Shown: piece after piece, positions 50,453-62,700 of the stretch | Layout of the letters: every line of letters starts with the position of its first letter | Position numbering within the stretch: position 1 is the stretch's first letter | Assembly (NCBI RefSeq): GCF_905220415.1 | Contig: NC_059545.1 | Location: 8,566,001 to 8,630,000, forward strand | DNA from: Colias croceus | Taxonomy: Eukaryota; Arthropoda; Insecta; Lepidoptera; Pieridae | Direction of reading: 5' to 3' | Length of the DNA stretch: 64,000 nt | The notes under the pieces: generated by a model | What the model was told of the DNA's origin: nothing | Database searches by the model: none | What the model saw: the letters and a program-made list of their open reading frames with translations, nothing else | Program-made: the position numbers and the translations under genes

Positions 50453-53063
50453 GTGTCCCTTCGTCCAGCATACTCACCATGGAATCCTGATATTTCATGA
50501 ATGTCAAAAAACTGTTCTGAAATAGTGCTAAATAGTGCCCAAAGGAAAAAAATAGTGCTCTTGTACTTGCGAAGTTATAGCCATAGTTCGATGAGTATGC
50601 TGGACGAAGGTTTCGCCCAGCATACTCACCTCCGTCCGGAGAATCTGTATACGCTTCAAACATAATTCATACTTCAAAAAATAGTTCCCAAATAGTGCCA
50701 AACGGTGCCCAAAAAGAAAAAACAGTGCTCGAATAACTTCGGAGTTATAGGCTTCGTTCAGTGAGTATGCTGGGCGTAGGTTCTACGCCCAGCATACTCA
50801 CCTTAGTGCGCGAATATCGAACGAGCTATAGGTATAATTTACGTCTCAAAAAATTGTGCTTGAAATAGTGCCCAATATCAGTCCAATTTTTGCTTGACTT
50901 TTGACTTAGTAAACCATTAAATTTTAATGTAAACTTCTACATACTAACGTAAAATGGGGTACAGTCGTCGACACATGTTTTTGGACAAAAATATTAAACT
51001 TTCTAATTGTAGACTTCATGTTATTGGAAATAATTATGGTATTTTCTCACATGTCAAAAACTTTCGATTAAATGCATTATTATATATTTTATAAATAATA
51101 ATAAATGAATGAAACTTTAAGCGTAAATGAAGTCTATTACTTCATTGCATTGTGTGTTTGTCTGAATAAAAACAGTCATTTGCAGCCAATAAAATTAATA
51201 TCTTGAAAAATCCGGATGACAATCGGTAATAGTCTTCACTTCACGTCATATTATCTAAAAATACATCTGTGTTATTTCTATAGTTACGTTTATACTTACT
51301 ACCGACGCTCGCGCTGACTGATTCTACCTATTTCGATATTGAAATGTAACTAACGTGAACTTAAGACGAGAACAGATCCTGACGGGTAACGAGGACAAGC
51401 TTGTAATAAAAAAATTGAAGAAAAGTAAATTATATCCTAGCAAATAAGACAGTGTTTCATTTCCAGTAGAATTGGAGGATAAAACCAGGCCTCCGCAGAA
51501 GTAGGTATATAAATAGGTATTTGAGATCCAATTAGATAAACAAACAAGTTACATTACGTTATTATGTGTGTACCTACCTACATCAAACCTTTAAAAAAGT
51601 AACTAAGTAGGTACCCATTTTTAAAACTTCTTAAGCATGTCCTTAATTTTAAGTGTACAGTGTCATATTCAACGAAAAAATGAACGTGTTTTTGTAAAAA
51701 ACAACTCGCTTGCTACCTAGTTTTACAGTGCAATTAATGAATGAGTGTAAAATCAATTTAGTTGAATGCCACTATTATAAATTGAAATATACTTACTGAT
51801 TTGGGTGCAGCTCCTATATTGATTACGTACTAGATACACAATTTTATATAGGTAAATAATGACATCACCAACACATTGTTTGGTTTTGCAACCCACTATG
51901 TAGTCAAACTCAAAAGCCGGCGTTATTATAATGATGTGCGACGAAGTAAACAAACAAAGAAACTGAGAAGCGCTTGTTCGTTTCGATTGCTTTGTGACAC
52001 AAAATGGACCCTTATCACCTTCAAAATACAGATCAGTCTAGTCTAATAATCGTAAGATGTTAGGGCAGCGCCATCTAGTATTTAAACATAAACATATTCA
52101 TTTGCGTCGCGGGCGCCGCGCGTCGTAAGCCCCATACCTATTGACCGTACGTGCATCCATTACTGCCACACTATATTGAACTTTATCACATGAGGAATAC
52201 AGGTCAATTCCGTAAACGTTGTGGTACCGTCCTTGATCCGGAAAATGATTATTTTGAATAATTTTGTCAGTTGTAATGTAAGCATTAATAACAGCAACTT
52301 TATTTTTCATGCATGATTTACTTCATTTGATATCTTAATCCTTCAAGCGCCGTGATCTAGACAAAATATATAAAATCATTGTTCCTAGCTACCGGGGTCC
52401 CATGCGACGCGCGAAGGCTTAATCATATTATTATAAAGTATTATTAAAATAATGTGTAATTAATAATATTGCGATTCTAAAGTAAATACTCCCTTACATA
52501 GACAATTAATAATTTACACAAGACAAAAATTGTTAGAAAGAAAGTTAATAATATTGTATTCGACTGTACTCAATGTAATGTATGTAGAAGTTTACAATCA
52601 AATTTAATGGTTTTCTAGGTCAAAAGTCAAGCAAAAATTGGACTGATATTGGGCACTATTTCAAGCACAATTTTTTGAGACGTAAATTGTACCTATAGCT
52701 CGTTCGATATTCGCGCACTGAGGTGAGTATGCTGGGCGTAGAACCTACGCCCAGCATACTCACTGAACGAAGCCTGTAACTCCGAAGTTATTCGAGCACT
52801 GTTTTTTCTTTTTGGGCACCGTTTGGCACTATTTGGGAACTATTTTTTGAAGTATGAATTATGTTTGAAGCGTATACAGATTCTCCGGACGGAGGTGAGT
52901 ATGCTGGGCGAAACCTTCGTCCAGCATACTCATCGAACTATGGCTATAACTTCGCAAGTACTATTTTTTTCCTTTGGGCACTATTTAGCACTATTTCAGA
53001 ACAGTTTTTTGACATTCATGAAATATCAGGATTCCATGGTGAGTATGCTGGACGAAGGGACAC
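50453..53063. mobile_element. Long-inverted-repeat element with internal palindromes
   Basis: Arms of about 490 bp (50453-50945 and 52565-53063) are inverted copies; ends are GTGTCCCTTCGTCCAGCAT and its near complement. CACTTTTC flanks both ends (50445-50452, 53064-53071), an exact 8-bp target duplication. Each arm contains GTGAGTATGCTGG / CCAGCATACTCAC in hairpin pairs, for example 50762-50801. The 1.6 kb centre has only short frames. The superfamily is not recognisable. Confidence 0.85.
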
Positions 53064-53162
53064 CACTTTTCACACAAAACCTCAAATATCGAAATATCCC
53101 AGTTCGTGGATTAAAGACATAAAATAACATTTTTTTTTTTAATAAACAATAGAAAATTACGA

Positions 53163-54955
53163 CAAAAAATCGGCCAAGTGTGAGTCGAACTCGCGCACCG
53201 AGGGCTCCGAGCAAACCTATTTTTTTAATAGGTTGTATCTTACAATTTTATTTAAAGGAATATTTTCTTTATCTTGTGCTTATCTTTTATTTTAGTCGTT
53301 GCTTTTATCCAAATTTCAAGACTGTGTTCACGGGAAGTACCTTGTAGGTTTTGATTCCCTTGCAAGTAGTTGCGAGTTACAGAATATGAGGATCTATTTG
53401 CTTTTTCTTCAGATTGCGTTGACATAGAAATTGAATTTAATAACAGATTTAAGTTATTATAGACCTGAGTTCTGATGTGAATATCAATTTAATACATGTA
53501 GACGTTCATGAGTAAAGGGATTGTAAGTTTAAAATTATTTAAAAAAATATATTTTTATTTAATTTAATTAAATAATTAGGGTTTTTGCAGTTATTCCTAC
53601 ATCTGTGCTATAAGACGATACTTTTTAACTCAATTTCAAGACTTTGTGTTTACGGGACAGGGTGCTCCCTGCAGGTATTGATTCCTTTGCTAATGTCGAA
53701 ATCCTACGGTCTACGGTCCCTTGATGCTGTGAAAAATTCAAACGTATAAGCCAATGCAATCAAAAGATGCAGCTGTAAATGCTGAAATTTTTCGCAAAAT
53801 TCGACACTCCCTAGGAAATCAAAGCCTACAGGGTAGTTCCCGAGTACACAGAGTCATGAAATGTAGTACAATGTAACATCTTATAACGCAGACTAGCTAG
53901 CCCGCGGCTTCGCCCGCTTTGTCTAAACCCTTATAAATTATATACTATTCCTCTTGAATCACTCTATCTTTAAAAAAACCGCATAAAAATTCGTTGCGTA
54001 GTTTTAAAGATTTAATCATACAAAGGGACATATGCACAGAGAAAACGACTTTGTTTACTAATTGCGAAAAAAATGAATTTTACTTAGATTATTATAAAAA
54101 AAATATTTAAAAATTTAAACTTACAACCCTGTTACTCATGAACGCTTACATGTATTAAATTGATATTCATGCCAAAAACTCAAGTCTATGATAGCTTTAA
54201 GCTATAATAAAATCAAACTTCTATGTCAACGAATCAGAAGATACAGCCGTAAATGCCGCAAAATTTCACAAATTTCGACATTCACAAGGGTATCAAAACT
54301 CAAAACCTACAGGGTACTTTCCGTAAACTCAGAATCTTGAAATTCGGTACGAAGTAACATCTTATAGTACAGATACACGAATAATTGCAAAATATATATA
54401 TTTTTTAATTAAATATATCTTGAACAATTTTTAAGTTTGTCTGCCTGTCAAGACCCTTTTTCTCAGGATCGCGTGGAGGTATCAATCTGAAATTTATACC
54501 GAATAATCAAATCTACGGTTCCTTAAAGCTGTGAAAAAATCAAACTTATAAGCCAACGTAATCAAAAGATGCAGCCGTTTATGCTGAAAATTATCGCAAA
54601 TTTCGACCTTATCGGCAAGGGAATCAAAACCTGTATTGTACTACTTCCCGTGAACACGAGTCTTGAAATTTGGTTAAAAGCAATGTCAGCACAGATGGAT
54701 GAAAAATTGCTAAAACATACATTTATGACAACAAAGTACAACTACTGAACCATGCTTATCAACATTCTCAAGTGTCGCCAGGAATCAAAACCTACAGGGT
54801 ACTTCCCGTGAACACAGAATGTTGATATTTTGTAGAAAGTTACGTCTTATAACACAGATAAAGGAAAATTTGCAAAAAGCATAAATTTAAAATTAAAAAT
54901 GTTTGTACGGAACTCTTGGTTCGCGAATCCGACTCGCACTTGACCGTTTTTTTTT
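53163..54955. mobile_element. Second nested inverted-repeat element
   Basis: Left end CGGCCAAGTGTGAGTCGAAC matches the complement of the right end CGACTCGCACTTGACCG, a pair of ends I recall from lepidopteran repeats. Inside, the phrase CCTACAGGGTACTTCCCGTG with AATCAAAACC before it recurs in either orientation near 53330, 53655, 53830, 54310, 54630 and 54795. A separate SINE-like insertion lies at 53892-54060. No transposase frame is visible. Confidence 0.75.
53892..54060 (-). repeat. Uninterrupted SINE/RTE-tail repeat
   Basis: Starts GCTAGCCCGCGGCTTCGCCC, then TTTGTCTAAACCC and CGTTGCGTAGTTTTAAAGAT. It is the intact form of the repeat that is split by the transposon at 992-2492. Confidence 0.75.
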
Positions 54956-55129
54956 TAAATCTACGTATCAATTAAATAATCAAAACATAGCTTTTGTAAA
55001 TTGACCACGACTATGTGACCCCCCCCTGGCACTAAAGCTGGATCCGCCCTTGTTCAAATGTTTTTGAAGTGAAACTACTTTAGGTGCGCTAAGAGTAAAA
55101 ATTCAAGGTCGCGTCATGGCAATACCGTC

Positions 55130-55225
55130 ACGTCATGTAAGACGACGATTTTGGCGTGTTTGAATCTTGCCAAAGAAGTTTCACTCTGACAAGTGTGCTC
55201 ATCACGCACACTCTTTTTTATAAAT
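55130..55225 (+). repeat. Fragment of GTGAAACTTCTTT family
   Basis: TTTGAATCTTGCCAAAGAAG then TTTCACTCTGACAAGTGTGC and CACGCACACTCTTTTTT, the reverse of the fragment at 3486-3560. Confidence 0.6.
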
Positions 55226-55226
55226 G

Positions 55227-55358
55227 AGAAATTTATTAAAGAATATTTATTAATATCACGTCGGGTGGTCGACACGTTCCCGAATGGCGAAATTCGAATG
55301 ATGTCGTTCGAATCCCGCCTCGTGATAGATTTTTTATATTCTTTAAAGAAATTCTCAA
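55227..55358. repeat. Hairpin element, copy 2
   Basis: GAGAAATTTATTAAAGAATA pairs imperfectly with TATTCTTTAAAGAAATTCTC, and inside ATCACG (55255) pairs with CGTGAT (55321). The loop includes GTTCGAATCCCGCC, which looks like a tRNA T-arm. Related to 43041-43140. Confidence 0.65.
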
Positions 55359-55893
55359 TGTTCATGATAGTCTATTGATTTATTTCTGTCGTAAACTTTT
55401 ACACATTGTTATTTTAACTGACAGATAAGGTAAATAGAACAAATCAGCAAGCTGTGAAACCGCACCTTAATACGGTAAGACTATTTTATAAGAACATAAA
55501 AGTCATTAGAAGAATGATATTAGCATAAGACGTATCGTAAAGAAATAATACAAAAACCGGTAAAACCTCGGTGGCCATACAACATTAAAACATCAACACT
55601 GCACAAGTTGGTAAAGTTGGCAAAATAATATGAAGTCATTCCTGTTTCTTTATAGCTCACAATTAAAATTCGGGAACATTCCCGTAGTAAATATTAACAA
55701 ATTTTAACAATAATTAATATAATTGAATTCGAAACATGCAGAGTAATGGCCAATAGAATCTTAGCCCAAGATTTCTATTAAGTATAGATAATTTGAATGA
55801 TAAGAAAGAGAGCTCGGTTAAAATAAAAATTTACATGTACATATTTTAGCTAATGTATAAAGCATACAAAATAAAAGTGTATTTTAACTTTTA

Positions 55894-56626
55894 TACCCGG
55901 CGCGGCCTAAGATGATCCCTATGACAGTTCGTCTTAGTGATTGCTCGTATGATGGATCGTGTCGATACTTTACTATTTTATAGGCAAAGGCGTGGTTTGC
56001 ATTCAGCCACGTCGGTAAACATGTTTTTACAAATATTATAAAATGAATTTTTAACGTCTATTATGTAAACGAAACGGTAAGTAAAACGAAAGTTTTCCAA
56101 AAACATAAAAATGCACCTTATCATTTGCTCGTAATTTTTAACCCGTTTAACACAGTGTATATTATTTTATCATGAAAATGGAATCCCCCATTAAATTTTT
56201 CTAAAACTTATATTATCATAGGTAAGTAAATTAACGCGAACGGAAATTAATTAATTAATTATGCTGCGATCTTCTGTTCCATTCAATAGTGAATGAACTA
56301 TAGCTTAAGCATGGAAAAAATGTGAACTCGTTTCCATTATCGAAATTTGTTTATCGATACTTTCCGCACTAGTCGATAAATGCCAACGATGTAAGTTTTG
56401 AAGGACGTAAACGTAAAGTCAGATTGATATAATTTCTCGTAAATGTTAAGAATTGTTATAATGCCAACAGAATATCATTGTAATGGCATAAAGCTACGTA
56501 AAAATTAATAAATGCCATTTTTAGACGCCTCCAATACGTTTCTAATTTAATGGTGACGCCATTACAAGTTTGTCTCTTGAGAATAACTGTCAGTGTCATA
56601 GGGATCATCTTAGGCCGCGCCGGGTA
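55894..56626. mobile_element. 733-bp Tc1/mariner-like MITE
   Basis: Ends TACCCGGCGCGGCCTAAGAT and its complement form TIRs of about 32 bp (through GATCCCTATGACA), flanked by TA (55892-55893 and 56627-56628). The core is AT-rich and non-coding. It ends about 100 bp past the barr stop codon, so it may lie within the barr 3' UTR. Confidence 0.88.
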
Positions 56627-56725
56627 TAATTTACACAACTAGTAAAAGGAAGAAAAAGTTCATCAGTTTGAAAAATTTGCTATAAAAAAATTGAATTAAT
56701 TAATTAATATTTCGTTCACACACAT

Positions 56726-59700
56726 TCACTTAATAAGTCCCAAAATGTCAAAGTCCCGGAGATCTTCGTTCTTTTCTAGAATGAGACCTTTTTCGTTCGC
56801 CAAATGGAGCACGGATAACAAAGCTAGAGGCACACTGAGCGCTTCTCGCATATTTGATGATAATTTATTCGGTAAACGGGAATAAACGGAAAAGAATGTC
56901 GTTTCGGAGACATCCTCTTTCTCCCCCTCTGGAGTTTTTTCCGTTAACATTTTCCAAGTGCAATGTTTCAGTTGTTTCATGTCGACCTTTTTCGCTCGCA
57001 TCGCGTAGGGAATGAATATTTTGGCGATCTAAAAACAAACATTATCTTATTAAATTTACTTTCAAATATAAATGATGTTTTTAATAATATCACAATCAGA
57101 AAATATGAAAAAAATGAAATAAGTTTTCGTTAGAAATTCAAATTAAAAGTGTGTTTTTGGGATATGCAATACGGCAACACTAAATGGCGTCGTATTTTCG
57201 TAAACAACATTTTCAAAGTACAGGTGAAATATCGAATAATACGATTATTCCTGATGGTACGTGATCCCAGTGTCTTTCTTATTTTTTGTTGTATTTTTTT
57301 TTACAGTTTATGGCACAAACAGGCATTTTACTACAGGTTTTGTCCAAAATCTTTAGAAACTATCGGTACGCCCTCTCCACACAATGCTTGTGACACGACT
57401 GGCTCGGGTACGCCGATTTCGGCGTACTTTTAGTTGCCGCATTTTTCGAGTACGCCGGCGGTATCTAGTCGTAGCGCGCGCGGAGACCAATCCATAATCT
57501 AAGATATAGAGATTAGTATAGTATTTTATCAAAATGATTAAATTAAATCGTTATATACCTTAGTGGGTGGCTCGAGCATATCTCCCAGTTCCCCGTCCGT
57601 GGGCTCCGTTCCCGGCATCAGCGCGTGCGGGTTCGATACAGTCGCACCGTCTTCGTGACCCCACTCGTCTCCTTCCTGTCATTTTATTAATAACATAGAG
57701 AATTTTATTGATCTAGTGCTGTATGGCGATGAAATAGTTGAAACAGTTTTATAGATGCGGATTCGGAAGAAAATATTATAACATCCACTATGTGTTTTAT
57801 TTTCTATTTTATAAATTCATCAATATTTATTTACTCCTGACTGACTAACAATGCGCCATCTGCACAAGGGCTTTCGTTCGAAATTACATTTTCATTGTTT
57901 GTAGGAATTAAATAGTAGTTTTCATTTTGAACGTAACAGACAGTTTAAGAAAAAAAAATCTAACTGATAGACAAAATAAATTAGAATTATAAATAATGAT
58001 ACTAAAGATAAATTTTTCAATATTCAAACAAAATAAAATTATTTCATCTACATACCGGTAAAGTATTAGGACAATAAGACGCGTCGTTTTCATTGTTATA
58101 ATCATAGTCCTGATTGTCGACGGCCAGCGGCGCCGGCTCTTGTTCCTTGCTTCGCTCCAAATCTCTTTTGCGTAACATCATCACGTTTTTGCGCAGGAAT
58201 AATTTGCGGAAATGCGTCTCGTCTAGACCTCTAAAAAATTGTTTATTAAGTTTAAATAATAGACATGTAGTTAAGTATGTTAATGGTCAAATTCATAATA
58301 TACTAGCGGTCCGCCCCGGCTTCGCCCGTGGTACATATTCACGTTTTCTCTACATAAGAACGATCCTCGAACTTCAAGGAATATTATAAAAAAAGAATTA
58401 ACGAAATCGGTTAAGCCGTTCTCAAGTTATTATGCGCTTACCAACACATTTTGGGATTCATTTTTATATTATACTAGCGGTCCGCCCCGGCTTCGCCCGT
58501 GGTACATATTCACGTTTTCTCTACATAAGAACCATCCTCGAACTTCAAGGAATATTATAAAAAAGAATTAACGAAATCGGTTTAGCCGTTCTCAAGTTAT
58601 GCGCTTACCAACACATTTTGGGATTCATTTTTATATTATAGATAATTAATACTAGCTGCGCTTCGCGGTTTCACCTGCGTGGATCTGCTCCTGTTGGCCT
58701 TAGCGTAATGATATATAGCCTATAGCCTTCCTTGATAAATGGGCTATCTAACACCGAAATAATTCTTCAAATCGAACCATTATTTCCTGAGATTAGCGCG
58801 TTCGACCAAACAAACAAATACTTCAGCTTTATAATATTAGTATAGATATATAGATAAGTATAGATTTGACGTACAATAAAAAACTTCACAATCTCGCTCA
58901 AAAATTGTTCAAAGCAAAACTCTACCTATGCAGACATTAGGCAGAGTTTTCTAATGAGCGATACAATAGAATTTAAACATTATCGCCACGGAATAAGGTG
59001 TTAATTTCAATGAATATTTTAAACTATGCTGCTGTTAGGACATTTTTTGACGCACTTTTAAAGGCGATTGTTTGTCTAGTTCGTTTAACAGTATCTCAAT
59101 AAAAACACACACTATCAAATCACCTGTCAATAGGAGTTTTGAAATTAGCCTCATTCCACGTGTGCCCAGTGGCCAATGTCTTCCTGCTAATCATTATTTT
59201 CGCTGGTTGTGTCGGTTCATACTCCCCAGTGGGCTCTGCGCGGGAATCGAACGCCAGACCCGCGCCCAAGAAGTCCAATTGTCGTTTCGTACGAGCTGGC
59301 TTTTTGCCCTCTACCGTCAATCGACCGGCGGTTGATTGCGTCCTTTCCGTCATTTTTGATGCTGCAATGATAATTTTTATTATTCTCAATGATTATAGTA
59401 ACTTTAAATACGATAAATATGCAAATATGTGTGGTCGATAGTGGATATCAATTTGCTTTACGCATAATTTGTATTGTTTTGAAACATCACTTTCATGGAA
59501 AGGTAAAATTTGTTTGTTATGTTGGCAAAAAGGCATATAAGCCGACGACGATGATAATGATGATGGTGATGATGGTGATGATGATCATGATCATAATGAC
59601 GATGATGGTGGTGGTGATAACGATGATGACGATGATGATCATTGTGATCATGGTGGTGATGATGATGATGGTTGTGGACTGTGATGATGATGATGGTTGT

Positions 59701-62700
59701 GGACTGTGATGATGATGATGATGGTTGTGGTGATGATGATGATCATGGTGATGATGATGATGATGATGGTTGTGGTGATGATGATGGTGGTTGTGTGATC
59801 ATGGTGATGATGATGATGATGATCATGGTGATGATGATGATGATGGTTGTGGTGATGATGATGATCACGATGATGATGGTGATGATGACTTGTACGCACC
59901 TCTGTTGTTCCTTAGCCGCCAGTGCGCCGGGCCCGCCCAGGCCGCGAGCACGGCGCCGCAGTACGAGTACTCGAGGCGCGCGTGGTGCGGCGCGCTGGGC
60001 CGCATGTCCGCCAGCCGCGCCACGCGAGCTGCCACAGCTGTACACACCCACCTCTGTTGTTCCGCAGCCGCCAGTGCGCCGGGCCCGCCCAGGCCGCGAG
60101 CACGGCGCCGCAGTACGAGTACTCGAGGCGCGCGTGGTGCGGCGCGCTGGGCCGCATGTCCGCCAGCCGCGCCACGCGAGCTGCCACAGCTGTACACACC
60201 CACCTCTGTTGTTCCGCAGCCGCCAGTGCGCCGGGCCCGCCCAGGCCGCGAGCACGGCGCCGCAGTACGAGTACTCGAGGCGCGCGTGGTGCGGCGCGCT
60301 GGGCCGCATGTCCGCCAGCCGCGCCACGCGAGCTGCCACAGCTGTACACACCCACCTCTGTTGTTCCGCAGCCGCCAGTGCGCCGGGCCCGCCCAGGCCG
60401 CGAGCACGGCGCCGCAGTACGAGTACTCGAGGCGCGCGTGGTGCGGCGCGCTGGGCCGCATGTCCGCCAGCCGCGCGCCCGCCGCGCCGCCCAGCCGCGC
60501 CACGCACGCAGCCACCGCCACGTCCGCTTCCTCCTCGCTCTCGATACCGCCCAGCGGCTCCTCCTCTGTAATCAAATTAACCCATTGACCACCGAGCGGA
60601 CCAATGAGACCACGACACAATAGATTTTCTATTGTGTCTGTGATTCCGGGGGCTGAGGCACTTTTTTAACTAACAAATAACAATCTATATATATAAAACT
60701 CAAAGGTGACTGATATAATGATCTATCAACGCACAGCCCAAACCACTGAACGGATCGCGCTGAAATTTGGCATGCAGGTAGATGTCATAACATAGGCGTC
60801 CCCTAAGAAAGGATGAAAACTTATTGTATCATGAAAATTATTTATCTTTTCCACGCAAGCAAAGCTGCGAGCAACAGCTAGTTTAAAAATAAAGAGATGT
60901 TTTTCATAATTGGCTTTTCACACCACTGATGTTAATACAGGAAAACTCAAACATTTATTTCTAAAACTTATTCTAGAAGCCTCTTTTGAATCATCTTTAA
61001 TATAGTTTTACCATCTACAACCGGTTCAAAAAACAGTTAATACATACTACTTTATATAAAAGTTATTTATACACATGATTTCAGGCCGCCGCTTCACCCG
61101 CGTTTTCAAAGAAAAACCCGCATAGTTCCCGATCTTAAGATTTCCAGGATAAAATGTAGCCTACGTCTTATTCTAGGTCTTCAGCCAACAACATAGCAAA
61201 TTTCATTGCAATTGATTCGTGTATTTGCGTGAAAGAATAACAAACATCCATATATCCTCACAAACTTTCGCATTTATAATATTAGTAGGTTTTCAAACCA
61301 CTTAAATTCCTCTTTTATAATTTCAAACTCACCAAATATATCATTTTGTACATCATCCTGTGGTATAGGCTCAACTTCAGCATTAACATCAAAAGCCACA
61401 GCTTGTTGCGATAGATTCAGTTGATTATCCTCAACCCAGTTATTTACACGGGTATCTCTGTAAATTATAATTTTTAACACATTAACATAATATTTATTTA
61501 TATTACATTTACATATTTATTTATTTTTAACATATTTATTTGTTTCTAAAACTATAGTCGAGCCAATTTAATAGGCAACATTTGACGTCTATCAATTTTA
61601 TCTTCGAAGAGATGTAACTTGTATAAAAACATCGATTAAAGTGAATTAATCGATACGGATTTGAAACATTTGTCAATCGAATTTATTTATTTATGATGAT
61701 TTTTATTCACAAGTTATCAATGCATTCGATTCTAGATGTCAGATTTCGATTTTTAGAGTAACATCTCTGGTATTTAAAAAAAAAAAAAAAAGGTTTATTG
61801 ACACAAAATTGTAGCGACGTCAGTTCTTCAATTCAGAAATTGTTAATTATGTTTATAATGGTTTATCAGTAAAATGAAATCTTAAAATTACTTGTATTGG
61901 TCATTATTATTATAAATATGTAATCGTAATTTAAAAAAAATAAGCAAATGTGCAGTTCTAACAAAACGAAATATCATGTTATTCTATGTCGTCGTTACTA
62001 GGTTACGTTGTTGAATTTTGTTGAACTGTCAAATGTTGCCTATTAAAATGGCTCTACTATAAAATATTATATTCAACTGAAAACTTTATAAGCAGCAATT
62101 TTACATTGCATGTATGGAAAACAAATAAAAAAAAATTGAAGTAAACAGTAAAAGTATATTTCAAGAAAATATATTATGCAGGGACCAATATTTTTTTTTT
62201 TGTGAATTATTAAATTACTTACGAGTCTTCAGTATCTGGATCCCAATTGTTTATAGAGAAACCAGCAAACGGCTCACAGATATGATCCCGTTCAGTGAAG
62301 GGAGCTATTAGCTTTGTGGGCAGTTTTATCTTTTCTGTCAGGTCAATATCTTCTGGTATGTTCTCCTTTATAGTTTCTAAAAATTGTTTGTCAGTTCTGA
62401 AAAAATAAAGTTATATTATGTAGTTTGAATTTATTTAATGTATTTTTTTTACATCGTCTCAAACTTTTTGGTCTGTGTAGCGCATGTCGCGTGTATCGCG
62501 GCTGCCGAGTAGGTATACCTACGACATGCGCTACACAAAGCTGTGTTCGGAACCGTTCGAACAGTTTCACTTTTACCGTGGTTTCATAAAACCATACAAC
62601 ATTTTTTTTGTAAGAAATGTTATTTAAAACAATTTAGTGTCTGTTAGTTTAGTGTCTGTCTGTCATTTAGGTTGAATGATTGCTTACCTCAATATCAAAG

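Larger units (their letters stand above)
50103..55052. mobile_element. hAT-like element carrying two nested elements
   Basis: The ends CAAGCGCGGATCCAG and the complement of CTGGATCCGCCCTTG are inverted repeats, and TTCAAATG flanks both sides (50095-50102, 55053-55060), an 8-bp duplication as made by hAT transposases; the CA-start also fits. Near the left end GGGGGGGTCATGGGG and CATGACCCCCCC form a hairpin. Without the two nested insertions it would be only about 530 bp, so it is a non-autonomous element. Confidence 0.85.

Noticed and set aside
53026..53214. Minus-strand frame of 62 residues
   Set aside because: Spans the boundary between two nested transposons.
59672..60620. Several long open frames (147-299 residues) on both strands over the GC-rich array
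   Set aside because: They are open in several frames at once only because the 152-bp unit is GC-rich and lacks stops; just the minus-strand piece 60565-60356 matches CAP-H and fits splice phase.
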